From Marinobacter sp. CHS3-4 (GTDB lineage Bacteria; Pseudomonadota; Gammaproteobacteria; Pseudomonadales; Oleiphilaceae): DNA of 64,000 bases. Numbering within the stretch: position 1 is the first letter of the stretch; each line of letters starts with the position of its first letter. The stretch covers positions 1,326,394-1,390,393 of the forward strand of contig NZ_JASGBJ010000001.1 of assembly GCF_030053415.1 (NCBI RefSeq), written 5' to 3'. Of this stretch, positions 47,152 through 57,201 are shown in pieces. The notes beneath the pieces were generated by a model. It was not told where the DNA came from. It made no database searches and saw only the letters and a list, made by a program, of their open reading frames with translations. The position numbers were made by a program, and so were the translations under genes.

Positions 47152-48213
47152 TCAGCTGAACAGGTCAAGGGGTGTCTTGCCGGGCTTGTCAGGTTCCTCG
47201 CGAACCAGTCGCGGAACCAGAAAACCGGGCAATCTCGCCAGCAATTCTCGAACGATAGCACGCGCCTGGGTGTCGCTTACAGCAAAGTGATGGGCGCCGG
47301 CGACGGGGTCGAAAGCATGCAGGTAGTATGGCAAAACATGACACTCGAACAGTCGCTCACTGAGGGCCGCCAGACCGTCGGCTGAATCGTTGACGCCGCG
47401 AAGAATCACAGACTGGTTCAGTAGCGTCACCCCGGCTTCCCGCAATTGCTGCATCGCTTCTTTAACAGCCTCGTCCAGTTCGTTGGCGTGGTTGAAATGC
47501 AGGACCATCACGCATTGAAGCCTGCTTTCGGAAAGCACGCCCAACAATTCCGGAGTTACCCGCTGGGGTATGACCACAGGAAGCCGGGTATGGATGCGCA
47601 GCCGCCGCACGTGAGGAATTTTGGCTATGGAGCTGGCCCAGAATGACAGTAGGCGGTCGCTGGCGACCAGCGGGTCGCCGCCGCTGAGAATCACTTCGTT
47701 GATATCCGGGTGGCTGGCAATGTAATCCAGAACCTGTTGTCGGTCTTCCGGTGTCAGTCGGTGCTCGTCGTATGGGAAATGTCGTCGGAAACAATAACGG
47801 CAATTGATGGCGCATTGGCCAGTAACCATGACCAGTGCCCGGCTCTTGTATTTCCGTATCAAGCCATTGGTGGCAATGGCGTCGGCCTCCTGCAGCGGGT
47901 CAGAGACGTAATCCGGTACGGATTCACCCTCGGCCAGGGTGGGTAGGACTTGCCGTAGAAGAGGGTCGTCGGCATTGCCTCTCGCCATTCTTTGGGCGTA
48001 GGGTTCCGGAACTCTGATAGAGAACAGCTGATGGCCCAGATCCGCACCGGCGCGCCATTGAGCCGGATCAAGTTCCAGGCGGCGCAGAAGGGTGTCGGGA
48101 GAGGTGATTGAGTCGGACAGCAACCTTTGCCAGCTCTGTTCGTTGGTATCCGGTACCGGATTCTCATCGTAGACGGAGCGGGCTTCTATAAGCGCGGCGG
48201 TTCGCTGTATCAT
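47152..48213 (-). CDS. epmB: EF-P (R)-beta-lysylation protein EpmB (lysine 2,3-aminomutase-like)
   Basis: EpmB is a radical-SAM enzyme that turns alpha-lysine into (R)-beta-lysine for attachment to EF-P. The [4Fe-4S]-SAM motif [11 protein letters not shown] (CxxxCxxC) is near residue 140. PLP-Lys candidates are in the C-terminal part ([20 protein letters not shown] region). The 353-residue length matches the short EpmB type, unlike catabolic lysine aminomutases with their longer tails. It is divergent from efp across 45 bases, and epmA follows efp, so the whole modification set is in one place. Confidence 0.95.
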   Translation of the reverse strand: MIQRTAALIEARSVYDENPVPDTNEQSWQRLLSDSITSPDTLLRRLELDPAQWRAGADLGHQLFSIRVPEPYAQRMARGNADDPLLRQVLPTLAEGESVPDYVSDPLQEADAIATNGLIRKYKSRALVMVTGQCAINCRYCFRRHFPYDEHRLTPEDRQQVLDYIASHPDINEVILSGGDPLVASDRLLSFWASSIAKIPHVRRLRIHTRLPVVIPQRVTPELLGVLSESRLQCVMVLHFNHANELDEAVKEAMQQLREAGVTLLNQSVILRGVNDSADGLAALSERLFECHVLPYYLHAFDPVAGAHHFAVSDTQARAIVRELLARLPGFLVPRLVREEPDKPGKTPLDLFS

Positions 48214-48258
48214 AGCGACCTTCGAATTCTTAACTGCATCGTTTCAGGTGATAATTTC

Positions 48259-48831
48259 ATGGCTTCATATTCTACCAACGAATTCCGCGGCGGTCTTAAA
48301 GTTTTACTGGATGGCGACCCCTGCATCATTCTTGAAAATGAATTCGTTAAGCCGGGCAAGGGCCAGGCATTCAACCGTGTGAAACTCCGCAATCTGATGA
48401 CCAATCGTCAGTGGGAGCGCACCTTCAAGTCTGGTGAGAGTCTCGAAGCAGCGGATGTTGTCGATCTGGAGATGGAATATCTCTACACCGATGGAGAATT
48501 CTGGCACTTCATGAAAACCGACGGTTCATTTGAGCAGTTTCCTGCCGACGAAAAGGCGGTAAGCGACGCTCTGAAATGGCTGAAAGAGCAAGACGTCTAC
48601 ACCGTGACTCTGTATAACGGCGCTCCGCTGACCGTCACGCCGCCCAATTTTGTAGAGCTGGAAGTGGTTGACACCGATCCGGGCATGAAAGGCGACACGG
48701 CGCAGGGCGGCTCCAAACCGGCGACCCTCTCCACTGGGGCGGTGGTTAACGTGCCGTTGTTCATTACCATTGGCGAGGTGCTGAAAGTGGACACCCGCTC
48801 GGGAGAATACGTCAGTCGGGTCAAGAACTGA
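48259..48831 (+). CDS. efp: Elongation factor P
   Basis: EF-P relieves ribosome stalling at polyproline stretches. The 190-residue three-domain protein has the modification loop KPGKGQAF with Lys34, the residue that EpmA lysylates. The start is the ATG at 48259 (AGGTGA upstream); the frame stays open to 48127, but those residues belong to the divergent spacer and epmB. The loop is of the Lys type with epmA and epmB adjacent, unlike the Arg-rhamnosylated EF-P of Pseudomonas aeruginosa. Confidence 0.98.
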   Translation: MASYSTNEFRGGLKVLLDGDPCIILENEFVKPGKGQAFNRVKLRNLMTNRQWERTFKSGESLEAADVVDLEMEYLYTDGEFWHFMKTDGSFEQFPADEKAVSDALKWLKEQDVYTVTLYNGAPLTVTPPNFVELEVVDTDPGMKGDTAQGGSKPATLSTGAVVNVPLFITIGEVLKVDTRSGEYVSRVKN

Positions 48832-48835
48832 GGTC

Positions 48836-49801
48836 GTGTCTGATTCTGATCATTGGCAGCCGTCAGCCTCACTGGCTGCCCTGAAAAGCCGCGCACAACA
48901 GCTAGCCTGGGTGCGCGGTTTTTTTGCCTCCAGGAACGTTCTGGAGGTGGAAACGCCGATTCTTGGGCGCTGCAGCGTGACCGATTTGAACATCGACAGT
49001 GTGCCTGTCGGCCCGGGCGGTGATGAAGATCGTTTGTGGCTGCAGACCTCGCCGGAATACCCAATGAAACGCCTGCTGGCCGCTGGCTTGGGCGACGTCT
49101 ACCAGATTGCCAGGGTGTTTCGCAGTGGCGAACGGGGTGCCCGGCACAACCCCGAATTCTCCTTGCTGGAGTGGTACCGTACCGGGTTTGACGATGCCGA
49201 CCTGATGGGGGAAGTTGCAGATCTGGTCTGCGGTTGGCTGGATTGTCCTCGTCCGGTAACCGTCACATACCGGGATGCATTCATCCGGTTTGCAGGGATC
49301 GACCCGTTTTCCGCGTCCGATGAAGAACTCAGGGCCATGTGTCAGCCCTGGATGGATGCCGCACAGCGTTCTGGTCTTTTGAGAGACGAATGTCTGGACT
49401 TATTGATGAGCCTTCAAATCGAGCCGGAATTGGCAAGCCTCGGGCCGGTTTTCGTTACCGGCTATCCGGCCTCACAGGCCGCGTTGGCCAGAGTTACCGA
49501 AGTCAACGGCAGGCTTCAGGCGCATCGATTCGAGTTGTATATTGAAGGACTTGAATTGTGCAATGGCTACTGGGAGCTAACAGACCCGGCTGAGCAGCGA
49601 GCCCGGTTTGAAGCGGATAACCGGGCCCGGCGGGAGGCCGGTAAGTCAGAGATGCCTTTCGATGAAGCTCTGTTATCTGCCATGGAGTCAGGCATTCCTG
49701 AATGCGCCGGCGTCGCTCTGGGACTGGACAGGCTTCTGATGCTGAAGCTGGGCGTTGACGATATCTCCGAAGTGTTGGCGTTTCCTGACGAGCGAGCCTG
49801 A
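48836..49801 (+). CDS. epmA: EF-P lysine ligase EpmA (GenX/PoxA)
   Basis: The 321-residue class II lysyl-tRNA-synthetase paralogue, without an anticodon-binding domain, joins (R)-beta-lysine to Lys34 of EF-P. Class II motifs are visible: motif 2 in VFRSGERGARHNPEFSLLEW, LCNGYWELTD, and motif 3 in GVALGLDRLLML. The start is GTG at 48836, four bases after the efp stop. The efp-epmA pair is surely cotranscribed. Confidence 0.95.
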   Translation: MSDSDHWQPSASLAALKSRAQQLAWVRGFFASRNVLEVETPILGRCSVTDLNIDSVPVGPGGDEDRLWLQTSPEYPMKRLLAAGLGDVYQIARVFRSGERGARHNPEFSLLEWYRTGFDDADLMGEVADLVCGWLDCPRPVTVTYRDAFIRFAGIDPFSASDEELRAMCQPWMDAAQRSGLLRDECLDLLMSLQIEPELASLGPVFVTGYPASQAALARVTEVNGRLQAHRFELYIEGLELCNGYWELTDPAEQRARFEADNRARREAGKSEMPFDEALLSAMESGIPECAGVALGLDRLLMLKLGVDDISEVLAFPDERA

Positions 49802-49825
49802 CAGCCTTATCCGCCGCAGAGTGGC

Positions 49826-50695
49826 TTACTTATCAGTATTGGCCAGGTCTCCGAAGGCTTGTCCCATCCGTACCGTTGCACCTGGTATCTGATCCTTGCC
49901 CCAGCTAACCGCTCCTTTGGGCATCACCAGAACAACCGTTGATCCCAACCTGAACCGACCCATTTCTTCGCCTTTTTCGATGCGAATAGGCTTTTCAAGA
50001 TGTTGGTAGGACGTTGTGTCGACGTCGGAAGTCCCAGGTGCAACAACTCCGGCCCAGGTGGTTTCCATGCTTCCTACAATCATGGCGCCCACCAGTACCA
50101 TCGCCATGGGACCGGCATCGGTGTCGAATACGCAGGATATGCGCTCGTTCCTGGCAAACAGGTTGGGTACCTGTGCTGCGGTCGTCGGGTTGACCGAAAA
50201 CAGTCTGCCAGGGATATAGGTCATTTCCCGGAGCGTTCCGCTCAATGGCATGTGAATACGGTGATAGTCCCTGGGCGACAGATAAATAGTCGCAAACTCG
50301 CCGTTCTCAAATTCCGCGGCTTTGCCTGAATCGCCGCCCAGCAGTTCCGTCAGGCTGAAGGACTGGCCTTTGGCCTGAAATACCCGGTCATCCGTTACCG
50401 TACCCAGCTGACTGATGGCGCCATCCACAGGGCTAACCAATACAGAAGGGCGGTCATCAACAGGTCTAAGTCCGGGTTTGAGGGCGCGGGTAAAAAAGGC
50501 GTTAAAGCTCGGATAGGCTTCCGGATCCGGTTCCAGTGCTTCATCCATGTTGACGCCGTAGCGATCAATAAACCAGCGAACCACCCGGTTTTTCACCGCC
50601 GGTGTGTTGTCCATGTCGGCAAGCCGCCCCGCCAGCCGTGAAACCGTTAACTGGGGCGTGACGTATTGACTCATTACAAACAGCTTGTCGAACAT
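49826..50695 (-). CDS. psd: Phosphatidylserine decarboxylase proenzyme
   Basis: Psd makes phosphatidylethanolamine from phosphatidylserine at the inner membrane. The proenzyme of 289 residues cleaves itself between Gly251 and Ser252 in the LGST motif (RFRLGSTVVLV), leaving a pyruvoyl group on the small chain. The Asp91 (SPVDGAI) and His148 (YHRIHMP) of the self-cleavage triad are present. It is divergent from motA over 184 bases and convergent with epmA. In Pseudomonas psd is at the same place near motAB. Confidence 0.97.
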   Translation of the reverse strand: MFDKLFVMSQYVTPQLTVSRLAGRLADMDNTPAVKNRVVRWFIDRYGVNMDEALEPDPEAYPSFNAFFTRALKPGLRPVDDRPSVLVSPVDGAISQLGTVTDDRVFQAKGQSFSLTELLGGDSGKAAEFENGEFATIYLSPRDYHRIHMPLSGTLREMTYIPGRLFSVNPTTAAQVPNLFARNERISCVFDTDAGPMAMVLVGAMIVGSMETTWAGVVAPGTSDVDTTSYQHLEKPIRIEKGEEMGRFRLGSTVVLVMPKGAVSWGKDQIPGATVRMGQAFGDLANTDK

Positions 50696-50879
50696 GAAAC
50701 CTTATCCTTGAGGTGTAAAGCGCCGGAGTTTATCAAAAGCGGCGTGCAGGATAGAAATGGTTTTGCGTCTTCGCGGTTCCCGGCGGGGCTTGCTATTATC
50801 AAGCAAAGCTGCGCGCAGTGACTGACGGCGTGATAAGGTCGACGCAGTAAAACAATCAACGAAGGTACGTTCTCTAACC

Positions 50880-51731
50880 ATGCTATTCATTATAGGTGCA
50901 ATTGTTGTTGCCAGTTGTGTTCTGGGGGGCTATGTCCTGCATGGCGGTAATCTGGCGGTGCTTTGGCAACCGACGGAAGTACTGATTATCGGGGGAGCAG
51001 CGGTAGGGTCTTTTGTCATCGCCAATCCTGTGCACACCATCAAAGAGGTGGGTAAGGGCATCATGACCCAGCTCACCGGGTCGCCCTACAACAAGTCCTT
51101 TTACATGGACTTGCTCAGCCTGCTTTACGAAGTATTCGACAAATCTCGAAAGCAGGGGGTCATGGCCATCGAGGAAGACATTGATGATCCGGACTCCAGT
51201 CAGATTTTTACCCGCTACCCGGCCATCATGAAGTCCAAGTACCTCCTCGCCTTCATCACTGACTATCTGCGCATTATCAGCGCCGGCAACATGGCCACCC
51301 ACGAGCTGGAAGGCATGATGGAGAACGAAATCGACAGCCGTCATCACGAGGTGGAAGAGCCAGCCCACGCTTTGAATAAGATCGCCGATGCGTTGCCGGG
51401 CCTGGGTATCGTGGCAGCCGTGCTGGGCATCGTCATCACCATGAATTTTCTGACGGAAGGCCCGGAGCGGATAGGCCTGAGTGTGGCTGCGGCACTGGTT
51501 GGTACCTTTCTGGGCATCTGGATGGGTTACGGTTTCGTGGGGCCTTTGTCCATTGCGATGGAACATTCCGCCAAGTACGAGATCAAGGCCTATGAGTGCG
51601 TGAAATCGTCGATTGTTGCAACGGTATCCGGTCAGGCACCGCAGATGGCGATCGAGTTTGGCCGTAAATCCTTGCCGTCAGATAAACGGCCGGGCTTTCA
51701 GGAGCTCAATGATCACGTGCGTTCTAAATAG
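50880..51731 (+). CDS. motA: Flagellar stator protein MotA
   Basis: MotA has four transmembrane helices in 283 residues and forms the proton-driven stator with MotB. The N-terminus (MLFIIGAIVVASCVLGGYVLH, 21 residues, shown only as MLFIIGAIVV here) and LWQPTEVLIIGGAAVGSFVIA are typical. The cytoplasmic loop with RYPAIMKSKYL and the conserved Pro residues in ALPGLGIVAAV and GFVGPLSIAM are visible. It is followed by motB after 14 bases. I found no good FliA-type promoter upstream. Confidence 0.97.
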   Translation: MLFIIGAIVVASCVLGGYVLHGGNLAVLWQPTEVLIIGGAAVGSFVIANPVHTIKEVGKGIMTQLTGSPYNKSFYMDLLSLLYEVFDKSRKQGVMAIEEDIDDPDSSQIFTRYPAIMKSKYLLAFITDYLRIISAGNMATHELEGMMENEIDSRHHEVEEPAHALNKIADALPGLGIVAAVLGIVITMNFLTEGPERIGLSVAAALVGTFLGIWMGYGFVGPLSIAMEHSAKYEIKAYECVKSSIVATVSGQAPQMAIEFGRKSLPSDKRPGFQELNDHVRSK

Positions 51732-51745
51732 CCGGGAGTGATGTT

Positions 51746-52705
51746 TTGGAAGATCAGCCCATCATCGTTAAGCGCAAGAAGGTAGTCGCCGCTGGTCATC
51801 ACGGGGGTTCCTGGAAAGTAGCGTTTGCCGACTTTGCCACTGCCATGATGGCATTTTTTCTGGTTCTGTGGCTGACCGCCACGGCGTCGCCAGAACAGAA
51901 GCTTGCGGTAGAGGGGTATTTCAAGGATCCCGTCGGGTTTACCGAAGGGGGGTCGCCGAACCCGGTCGATCTGGAAGGCAGTGCCTCTGTGGTTAATGAA
52001 TCCAGCGAAGACGTCGCAGACACCAATATTCAGATCGAGGATCAGGTTGTCGAGGAGATGGCGCAGACCCTGGAACAACAACAGATGGCGCAATTATTTC
52101 AGGAGCTGAAAGAACGAATCGACAAAAGCGAAACACTGAAGGAATTCAAGGACCAATTGCTAATCGATATTACCAGCGAAGGTCTGCGCATTCAGATTGT
52201 TGATCGGTCACAGCGTCCCATGTTCGATAGCGGTCGCGCTGAGCTCAAATACTATTCTCAGGACATTCTTTTCGAATTGGCCAAAAAGCTATCAACGGTG
52301 GACAAGAAGTTGAGCATCACCGGTCACACGGATTCAACGCCTTTCAATGGTCGGCCAGGTTATACCAACTGGGAGCTTTCCGCGGATCGTGCCAATACCG
52401 CTCGGCGCGCCCTGGTCGCCGGCGGCGTCGACAGCGACCAGATTGGTCGGGTAGTGGGATTAAGCGATTCGGTTCTGTTTGATAAGGATGATCCCCAGGC
52501 ACCAGTAAATCGTCGGATTTCTATCATTGTGATGAACAAGAAGGCCTCGGAAGACATGCAGAGCAAAGCGGGCAAGTCCGATGAACCGCTGATTGACCTG
52601 ACCGCCCCCTCCGAAGAGCAGCAGCAACAATCCATGCAGTCCCTGGAAGAAGGCGAGTGGTTGCAGGAACAGGCCACACCTGAAGAGGGCGAGTTGAACT
52701 GGTGA
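51746..52705 (+). CDS. motB: Flagellar stator protein MotB
   Basis: MotB has one transmembrane helix (about residues 28-47) and a periplasmic OmpA-like peptidoglycan-binding domain (ITGHTDSTPFNGRPGYTNWE, then LSADRANTARRAL). The proton-carrying Asp lies in FADFATAMMAFFLVLWL. The start is TTG at 51746: GGGAG lies seven bases before it and the usual N-terminal PIIVKRKK follows at once; the nearby ATG at 51741 is in another frame. A Glu/Gln-rich tail of about 50 residues closes the protein (319 residues in total). Confidence 0.96.
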   Translation: MEDQPIIVKRKKVVAAGHHGGSWKVAFADFATAMMAFFLVLWLTATASPEQKLAVEGYFKDPVGFTEGGSPNPVDLEGSASVVNESSEDVADTNIQIEDQVVEEMAQTLEQQQMAQLFQELKERIDKSETLKEFKDQLLIDITSEGLRIQIVDRSQRPMFDSGRAELKYYSQDILFELAKKLSTVDKKLSITGHTDSTPFNGRPGYTNWELSADRANTARRALVAGGVDSDQIGRVVGLSDSVLFDKDDPQAPVNRRISIIVMNKKASEDMQSKAGKSDEPLIDLTAPSEEQQQQSMQSLEEGEWLQEQATPEEGELNW

Positions 52706-52712
52706 TCAACGG

Positions 52713-53765
52713 CTAATCGACTTTCAGCCCTCGCGCCTGTTGTTCTGCCATATCCTGAAGAATCCGGTGGAAGCTTTTCAGCCGTGATTCGCTGATACGG
52801 CCCTCTTCTGCGGCTGCCGCAATGGCACAACCTGGGTCGCCAAGGTGGCTGCAATTGCGGAACTTGCAGTGGCCGATAAGGTCCCGGATTTCTCGAAAAC
52901 CATACTCGATTTCCGACGGCGACATGTGCCACAGCCCGAATTCCCGAATGCCGGGCGAATCAATCAGGTCACCGCCGCAGGCCAGGTGGAACAACCGGGC
53001 AGTGGTTGTTGTGTGCACGCCCTTGCCGGTACTTTCAGAGACGGCGCCCACGCGAATGCTTTCGTCGGGTAATAGCGTCTGGATAATGGATGATTTTCCC
53101 ACCCCGGACTGGCCTACGAAGACACTGGTCTGATCTTTTATCAGCGCTTCAACGCCAGCCGCTTTCTCACCGTCGGTTTTCGACGACGTCTGTTCCACGC
53201 GATAACCAAGGTCCCGATACCGGGCCAGAAGCGTGTTAATGGCATCGCGATTGTGTTCGTTCAGCAGGTCTGACTTGTTAAGTAGCAGAATCGCCGGAAT
53301 GTTGGTGATTTCCGCGGCGACAAGATAGCGGTCAATGAGATTGTCGTGGGGTTCCGGTTCCGGCGCGATCACCAGAATGATGTGGTCGATATTGGCAGCA
53401 ACCGGTTTTAGGGCGCCAAAATTATCCGGGCGCTGGAGCAGGGACTGACGGTCGCAACGGGCGACAATAACGCCGGTTTCGTTCCCGCTCATGCGCCAGA
53501 TGACCCGGTCGCCGGTCACCAGGCTGTCGATGTTGGCCCGAACGAAGCACCGAACCACTTGACCCTTGTCTTCTCCCTCCAGAACTTCAACGTCCAGTTG
53601 CTGGCCATAGTGAGCAATGATCAGGCCTTCCTGTTCCGGCCCAAGGTCACCGGCCTCGATCTGTTCGCCGATTTTTTTCTCTTTGCGCGCGGCCCGAGCG
53701 GTGCGCTCTTGCTGAACTTTTGAGATACGCCATTTCTGTTGTTTGTTCAGTCGCCTTTTGGCCAT
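52713..53765 (-). CDS. rsgA: Ribosome small-subunit GTPase RsgA
   Basis: RsgA is a circularly permuted GTPase that helps mature the 30S subunit. An OB-fold comes first, then the G motifs in permuted order: LNKSD (G4), GQSGVGKSS (G1), TTTTARL (G2 region), and DSPGIREFGL (G3). The C-terminal zinc site is CKFRNCSHLGDPGC. I start at the ATG at 53765, with the typical MAKRRLNKQQ. A TTG seven codons upstream has a nearer GGAAAG, so an alternative start is possible. It is convergent with motB, seven bases apart. Confidence 0.96.
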   Translation of the reverse strand: MAKRRLNKQQKWRISKVQQERTARAARKEKKIGEQIEAGDLGPEQEGLIIAHYGQQLDVEVLEGEDKGQVVRCFVRANIDSLVTGDRVIWRMSGNETGVIVARCDRQSLLQRPDNFGALKPVAANIDHIILVIAPEPEPHDNLIDRYLVAAEITNIPAILLLNKSDLLNEHNRDAINTLLARYRDLGYRVEQTSSKTDGEKAAGVEALIKDQTSVFVGQSGVGKSSIIQTLLPDESIRVGAVSESTGKGVHTTTTARLFHLACGGDLIDSPGIREFGLWHMSPSEIEYGFREIRDLIGHCKFRNCSHLGDPGCAIAAAAEEGRISESRLKSFHRILQDMAEQQARGLKVD

Positions 53766-53912
53766 AAATAATTGAGCTTTCCGCAATCGCTGTCTGGTGG
53801 TGTCACATCATACGTTATTCGTCCAGAATAGGCATAAGTTGCGGGAGGCGACGGCGGGGTAAACCTCACCCGCCAATGCCAGCACCCAAACACTATTTTT
53901 GGAGGAAGTTGA

Positions 53913-54455
53913 ATGGCCGGTTCTAATTACCTTGTATGGATTGACCTTGAAATGACCGGGCTGGACCCGGAGCAAGAGCGGATCATAGAGATTGCGACCA
54001 TCATTACGGATTCCGATCTGAATACGATTGAGGAGGGGCCGGTCATTGCCGTGCACCAGTCCGATAGCCTTCTCAACAGCATGGACGAGTGGTGCACTCG
54101 TACCCATGGCGAGAGTGGCCTTACTCAACGTGTTCGTGACAGCAAGGTCAGCGAGATTGATGCAGAACAACAGACCATTGAGTTTCTTCAGCGCTACCTG
54201 GAGCCCGGGCAGTCACCCCTGTGTGGTAATAGCATAGGGCAGGATCGCCGGTTCCTGGTGAAGTATATGCCAGAGCTTGAAGCCTTCTTCCACTATCGCA
54301 ATCTGGACGTCAGCACCGTGAAAGAACTGGCTCGTCGCTGGCGGCCGGATGTTCTAGACGGCGTGAAAAAGAAAGGCAGTCACCTGGCGCTCGACGATAT
54401 CCGTGATTCCATCAATGAGTTAAGACACTACCGCGAAAACTTCTTTAACCTATAA
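53913..54455 (+). CDS. orn: Oligoribonuclease
   Basis: Orn is a DEDDh 3'-5' exonuclease that degrades di- and oligoribonucleotides, including pGpG from c-di-GMP breakdown, so it also finishes the signalling carried out by EAL proteins. In 180 residues the four acidic sites are visible: IDLEMTGLD (Asp and Glu), [11 protein letters not shown] (Asp), and [11 protein letters not shown] with the catalytic His and last Asp. GGAGG lies upstream of the ATG. The 3' end overlaps the convergent queG by six bases. The gene is divergent from rsgA. Confidence 0.97.
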   Translation: MAGSNYLVWIDLEMTGLDPEQERIIEIATIITDSDLNTIEEGPVIAVHQSDSLLNSMDEWCTRTHGESGLTQRVRDSKVSEIDAEQQTIEFLQRYLEPGQSPLCGNSIGQDRRFLVKYMPELEAFFHYRNLDVSTVKELARRWRPDVLDGVKKKGSHLALDDIRDSINELRHYRENFFNL

Positions 54456-55514
54456 ACCGTGGCGCGCAAGCGCCCACTGAACGTGCTCCCTGACGATCTC
54501 TGAGGGGTGGTCGGCCCTTTGTTTCAGCGCCTCAATCACAGGGATGGTTGATGGCGCATTGCCGAGGCCCACGGCCAGATTCCGCAGCCAGCCTTCGTAG
54601 CCGGTCCGACGGATGGCGGACCCCTCGGTACGTTTCAGAAACTCTTCTTCTGTCCATAAAAACAGCGTTGCCAGTTCTGCGTTGTCCAGGCCGTGGCGGG
54701 GCTGAAAGTCATTTTCGGCGGTAGGTTTGCTGAATTTGTTCCAGGGGCAGACCAACTGGCAGTCGTCACAGCCAAACACCCGGTTGCCCATTTTTTCACG
54801 GAGTTCTACCGGTATGCTGCCCGACAGCTCTATGGTCAGATAGCTGATGCATTTTCGGGCGTCCAGGCGATGTGGCCCCTCGAAGGCGTCCGTGGGGCAA
54901 ATGTCCAGGCAAGCTGCGCAAGAGCCACAGTGTTCTTTTTCAAACGGAGCGTCCACGGGCAAGGGCGCGCTGGTAAAGATTTCACCCAGGAAGAAAAACG
55001 ACCCGCCTTTTGGGTGAATCACCATGTTGTTCTTGCCAATCCAGCCCAGTCCTGCGCGTTGGGCCAGAGCCCTTTCCAGCACCGGTGCGCTGTCTACAAA
55101 AGCACGGTAGTCATACCCGGATACTGCCTCGTCGATCTTTTTCGCCAGTGTCGCGAGCCGCTTGCGCATCAGTTTGTGATAATCACGACCTACCGCGTAG
55201 CGGGTCACATAGGCCTTTTCGGGGTCAGTGAGTACTCGCGCCGGGCTGTCGGGAGCAGGCAGATAGTCCAGCCGCACGGATATAACGCGTTGGGTTCCCT
55301 CCACTAGAGACGTCGGCGTGTAGCGTTTGTCGCCATGATGCGCCATGTAGTCCATTTCGCCGTGAAATCCCTGATCCAGCCATTCTTGCAAATGATGGGC
55401 GTGTGGCCCGGTGTCCGGATAGGTGATTCCAAGGTCGCTGAAGCCCAGCTCTCTGGCCCATTCTCGAATCATTTCAGGCAGCTGCGTGAGTTGTTGATTC
55501 GTGGCGTCAGTCAT
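54450..55514 (-). CDS. queG: Epoxyqueuosine reductase QueG
   Basis: QueG uses cobalamin and two [4Fe-4S] clusters to reduce epoxyqueuosine to queuosine in tRNA. Of its 354 residues the cluster motifs are clear: [16 protein letters not shown] near residue 200 and [13 protein letters not shown] near 250. A C-terminal HEAT-like tail contacts tRNA ([20 protein letters not shown], then [18 protein letters not shown]). The start ATG at 55514 fits the family. It is divergent from nnr over 166 bases and lies where Pseudomonas also has it, between orn and nnr. Confidence 0.96.
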   Translation of the reverse strand: MTDATNQQLTQLPEMIREWARELGFSDLGITYPDTGPHAHHLQEWLDQGFHGEMDYMAHHGDKRYTPTSLVEGTQRVISVRLDYLPAPDSPARVLTDPEKAYVTRYAVGRDYHKLMRKRLATLAKKIDEAVSGYDYRAFVDSAPVLERALAQRAGLGWIGKNNMVIHPKGGSFFFLGEIFTSAPLPVDAPFEKEHCGSCAACLDICPTDAFEGPHRLDARKCISYLTIELSGSIPVELREKMGNRVFGCDDCQLVCPWNKFSKPTAENDFQPRHGLDNAELATLFLWTEEEFLKRTEGSAIRRTGYEGWLRNLAVGLGNAPSTIPVIEALKQRADHPSEIVREHVQWALARHGL

Positions 55515-55680
55515 GAGGGCCTGCTGTAAACGGAAGTGAAGGACACTGCTTCTGGCCAGGGAAAAGCAAAGAAAGCGTAAAGGTATTGATTAAGTTATGA
55601 CCTTTTTTGGTATTTTGCTATGCTTTACAGGCAGCTGGCCGATTTTCTTAATCCGGATTCTTTAGCGGGAGCGGTTTTCA

Positions 55681-57201
55681 ATGCCCCTGGCGCAGGACAA
55701 CAGTCTACCAGAAGACCTTTACTCCGCCGATGCGGTGCAGGCGATCGATCGTTATGTGATTGATCAGCAAGGGGTCGATGGCTTTGAGCTTATGCAAGCG
55801 GCGGCGGCCAGTGCGTTCCGTCGGCTGGTTCGAACCTGGCCAGAGCCTTCCTCGTTGTTGGTGCTTTGCGGGGCTGGAAATAACGGTGGTGACGGCTACC
55901 TGATTGCCGCTAACGCAAGGCGACACGGTATTCGCGTTCATTGCGTGGCCGTGGCGCCTACGGAAAAGTTGAAAGGGGATGCTCGTAAAGCCTGGCATAA
56001 GGCGGAAGCAGATGGCGTCGATGTGCAGGCGCTGTCAGACATCGATGGCCTTCCACTTGGCGATGTGGAATTGATCGTCGATGCCATGCTGGGCACGGGC
56101 GTGACTGGTTCGCCCCGGGAGCCGTTTGCGGATTTGATTGACCGGTGCAACGCTGTTACTACGCCGGTTCTGGCCGTCGATGTGCCCTCCGGGTTGGATT
56201 CGACCCGGGGCACCGTCACTGGCACGGCCATTCGAGCAGACATGACGGTGACCTTCATTGCGTTGAAAGCAGGGCTGTTTACCGGACATGGGCCTGAATG
56301 TTGTGGAAGCCTGGCGTTCGAATCTCTGGAAACAGATGACTGGGCGCAAGAAAGCGGGCAGGCGCCGATTGCAAAGCGAGTGGATTGGTCTGGCATTGCA
56401 TCACGGTTACCCCGTCGACCCGCCAATGCCCACAAAGGGCGTTTTGGGCATGTGCTTGTGGTTGCCGGCGAGCGGGGGTTCGGCGGGGCCGGGATTCTTG
56501 CGGCAGAAGCCGCTGCGCGAACCGGAGCCGGGTTAATTACCCTGGGGACGCGACCGGAGTACGTCGGCCCAGCGTTGGCGCGCTGTCCGTCCCTGATGGC
56601 TCATGCGATCACCCACGGGTCAGAACTCAAGCCTTTGCTAGAGTCGGCGACGGTCATCGTGTGTGGTCCCGGTATCGGTCGAGGCGCCTGGGGGCAACAG
56701 ATGCTTCAGCAAGTCGTTGATAGCGGCAAGCCCCGGATTCTGGATGCCGATGCACTGAACCTGATGGCGACGCGGGTTGCGCAGCCGGCGGACAACCACA
56801 TTCTGACTCCTCATCCCGGTGAAGCCGCCAGGCTTTTGGGTTGCACAGTGCCTGAGGTTGAGGCGGATCGAGTTGCGGCTGCGGTCAGGCTGCAGGAAGT
56901 CTATGGCGGTGTCGTTTTGCTGAAAGGCGCCGGCACGGTGGTAGCGGATGGCAAGGGACTACCCGTCATCATCAGTGGTAGCAATCCCGGTATGGCCACC
57001 GGCGGCATGGGAGATGTGCTGTCTGGAATCATTGGTGGATTGCGCGGCCAATTGTCTGACGACAGCCTCGCAGCGGAGATGGGCGCCTCACTGCATCTGG
57101 CGGCAGCCGACAAAGCGTCTGAAACAAAAGGCGCGCTGGGGTTGCTGCCTCAGGATGTGATTGATGCGCTTCCATCGGTTCTGATTCGGGCCGAGGTGTA
57201 G
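55681..57201 (+). CDS. nnr: Bifunctional NAD(P)H-hydrate epimerase/dehydratase
   Basis: Nnr repairs hydrated NADH and NADPH. The N-terminal YjeF_N domain (residues 1-225: LCGAGNNGGDGYLIAANARR, VDVPSGLD) epimerises the hydrates. The C-terminal ribokinase-like domain (about 240-506: HVLVVAGERGFGGAGILAAE, GGMGDVLSGIIGGL) is the ADP-dependent dehydratase. GGGAG precedes the ATG. tsaE follows directly after the stop, and the run nnr-tsaE-amiB-mutL-miaA-hfq-hflX is one long conserved operon in gammaproteobacteria. Confidence 0.96.
   Translation: MPLAQDNSLPEDLYSADAVQAIDRYVIDQQGVDGFELMQAAAASAFRRLVRTWPEPSSLLVLCGAGNNGGDGYLIAANARRHGIRVHCVAVAPTEKLKGDARKAWHKAEADGVDVQALSDIDGLPLGDVELIVDAMLGTGVTGSPREPFADLIDRCNAVTTPVLAVDVPSGLDSTRGTVTGTAIRADMTVTFIALKAGLFTGHGPECCGSLAFESLETDDWAQESGQAPIAKRVDWSGIASRLPRRPANAHKGRFGHVLVVAGERGFGGAGILAAEAAARTGAGLITLGTRPEYVGPALARCPSLMAHAITHGSELKPLLESATVIVCGPGIGRGAWGQQMLQQVVDSGKPRILDADALNLMATRVAQPADNHILTPHPGEAARLLGCTVPEVEADRVAAAVRLQEVYGGVVLLKGAGTVVADGKGLPVIISGSNPGMATGGMGDVLSGIIGGLRGQLSDDSLAAEMGASLHLAAADKASETKGALGLLPQDVIDALPSVLIRAEV

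Noticed and set aside
50696..50879. FliA (sigma-28) promoter for motA
   Set aside because: CAAAGCTG and GCGTGATAA resemble the boxes but are about 17 bases apart, where about 11 is needed.
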